Assembly (NCBI GenBank): GCA_029974875.1
Contig: JARKQP010000320.1
Coordinates: forward strand, 1 to 6,164
Reading direction: 5' to 3'
DNA from: Mobilitalea sp.
GTDB taxonomy: Bacteria; Bacillota_A; Clostridia; Lachnospirales; Lachnospiraceae
DNA length: 6,164 nt
The stretch's first letter is position 1. Each line of letters starts with the position of its first letter. The notes beneath the pieces were generated by a model. The model saw only the letters and a list, made by a program, of their open reading frames with translations, did no database searches and was not told where the DNA came from. The position numbers and the translations under genes were made by a program. Below are positions 5,215-6,164 of this stretch, one piece after another.

Positions 5215-6164
5215 TCATTTTCTTTTTACCGTGACCACTGATTGATAAGGCATGAGTGTAGTTCCATTTTCTATTCTGTTATTCAACAATACTTCCCGGT
5301 CTCTCAGACTAATTGGAATTTCTATTTCCCTGTTCCCTAAATTTACCATAACCAAAATTTCCAATTTATCATCATAACGCTTGTAACAGAAAAATTCATC
5401 CTCTTTTGTATTAATGGCTTCAAAATTTCCGAAGGTCAAAGTACTACTATACTCAGATTTACTACGTAAACGAATCATTTTCTTATAGTAATGGAAAACA
5501 CTCTTCTCATCTGCTATCTCCTGTTTTGCATTCAAAGTAACATAATTCGGATTTTCCAATATCCATGGCATTGATGCTGAAAATCCAGCATGGTTACTGT
5601 TATCCCATTGCATTGGAGTCCGGCTATTATCACGTCCTCTTTCTTTAAAGTAGTCTATGACTGCTTTTGTATCATCACCACGATTTTTCGCTTGCTCATA
5701 ACGGTCAATAGCAAATGGATCACGGATTTCATCTATTTTTTCGAAAGGATAATTTTCCATTCCAAGTTCCTGTCCCTGATAAATAAAAGGCGTCCCTCTT
5801 AAGAAGAAGTATAACGTTCCTAATGCAGTTTTGCTCTCATAACTTAGATCTTTCTTTGGAAGGTATTTATTCACGGATCTTGGCTGATCATGATTTTCTA
5901 AATATGGACTTGCCCATCCATACTTTTGAAGCATCTTTTGACTGGCAAAGATATTCTCTTTTAATTCTTTCATAGTCCAATTTCTTTTCCATTCCTGACC
6001 GTCACGCTTCTCAACATCTAAATCGGTGTATGAAAAATCGAAGACCATAGAAAATAAACCATCCTCACCGATAAATTCTGCCAGCTTTGCTTCTGATACA
6101 TTAACTTCTGCAACTGTCATCATGTCATATTTTTCGAATACTTCATCCCGTAATTCCTTTAAAA
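5215..6164 (-). CDS. GH13 alpha-glucosidase, oligo-1,6-glucosidase type (5' part beyond window)
   Basis: The frame is open from the right edge to a TGA at 5215, showing the C-terminal 315 residues of a protein family usually about 550-560 long. The internal ATG at 6123 is not the true start: conserved sequence (LRDEVFEKYD) continues upstream in frame to the edge. The visible part holds the probable acid/base glutamate in MTVAEV (codon 6106-6108) and the transition-state-stabilising aspartate in ENHDQPR (codon 5887-5889), 73 residues apart as expected for the family. It also holds GTPFIYQGQELGM, NSRTPMQWD and a C-terminal beta domain. The nucleophile aspartate and the specificity-determining residue beside it lie outside the window. 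These enzymes are normally cytosolic and release glucose from isomaltose-like or maltose-like oligosaccharides. The exact substrate cannot be set here. The gene looks more AT-rich than its neighbours, is convergent to the regulator, and is separated by the terminator. Confidence 0.92.
   Translation of the reverse strand, partial: LKELRDEVFEKYDMMTVAEVNVSEAKLAEFIGEDGLFSMVFDFSYTDLDVEKRDGQEWKRNWTMKELKENIFASQKMLQKYGWASPYLENHDQPRSVNKYLPKKDLSYESKTALGTLYFFLRGTPFIYQGQELGMENYPFEKIDEIRDPFAIDRYEQAKNRGDDTKAVIDYFKERGRDNSRTPMQWDNSNHAGFSASMPWILENPNYVTLNAKQEIADEKSVFHYYKKMIRLRSKSEYSSTLTFGNFEAINTKEDEFFCYKRYDDKLEILVMVNLGNREIEIPISLRDREVLLNNRIENGTTLMPYQSVVTVKRK

Noticed and set aside
6121..6123. ATG at 6123 as the start of the GH13 gene
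   Set aside because: Conserved GH13 sequence continues upstream in frame to the window edge, and the catalytic nucleophile region must precede this point.

Overview
The window looks like chromosome of an anaerobic Firmicute, most likely class Clostridia and probably a gut Lachnospiraceae-type organism. The grounds are low-to-moderate GC, strong AGGAGG-type ribosome binding sites, TTG and GTG starts, sigma-A promoters with TTGACA-like -35 boxes, a cysteine-rich clostridial-style flavoprotein, and a GH13 alpha-glucosidase. The genus assignment is inference. I see no mobile element, CRISPR array, tRNA or rRNA.

Left two thirds (1-4117, minus strand): a tightly packed operon read right to left. 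A 330-residue multipass membrane protein of unknown function (3125-4117) is followed after 11 nt by a HypB-type metal-binding GTPase (2451-3113). After 4 nt comes a very large iron-sulfur flavoprotein (from 2446 past the left edge, at least 815 residues). It joins a cysteine-rich N-terminal domain, a 2[4Fe-4S]-like ferredoxin segment and a GltD-type NAD(P)H/FAD oxidoreductase. The set suggests a metal- or redox-cofactor-linked system whose substrate is not identifiable from this window.

Centre (4118-4423): a 306-bp control region between the operon and a divergent GntR/FadR-type regulator gene (4424-5134, plus strand). It holds two copies of the perfect palindrome CTGGTYATACCAG, one near each start. 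This matches the TGGT-N3-ACCA operator type known for the FadR subfamily of GntR regulators, so the regulator probably controls both itself and the operon. The region also holds two back-to-back sigma-A-like promoters whose -35 boxes overlap on a TTGTCAA core. A 71-nt segment bounded by a perfect 9-bp inverted repeat contains the string TGCCAGCGTAGG, identical to the 3' core of TPP riboswitches as I recall it, yet other TPP-riboswitch parts are missing. It starts at the predicted plus-strand transcription start and may be an unrecognised or degenerate regulatory RNA in the regulator's leader.

Right (5135-6164): a strong bidirectional terminator separates the regulator from a convergent, partial GH13 oligo-1,6-glucosidase-type gene (C-terminal 315 residues visible, minus strand). 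It is more AT-rich and appears functionally unrelated to the operon.
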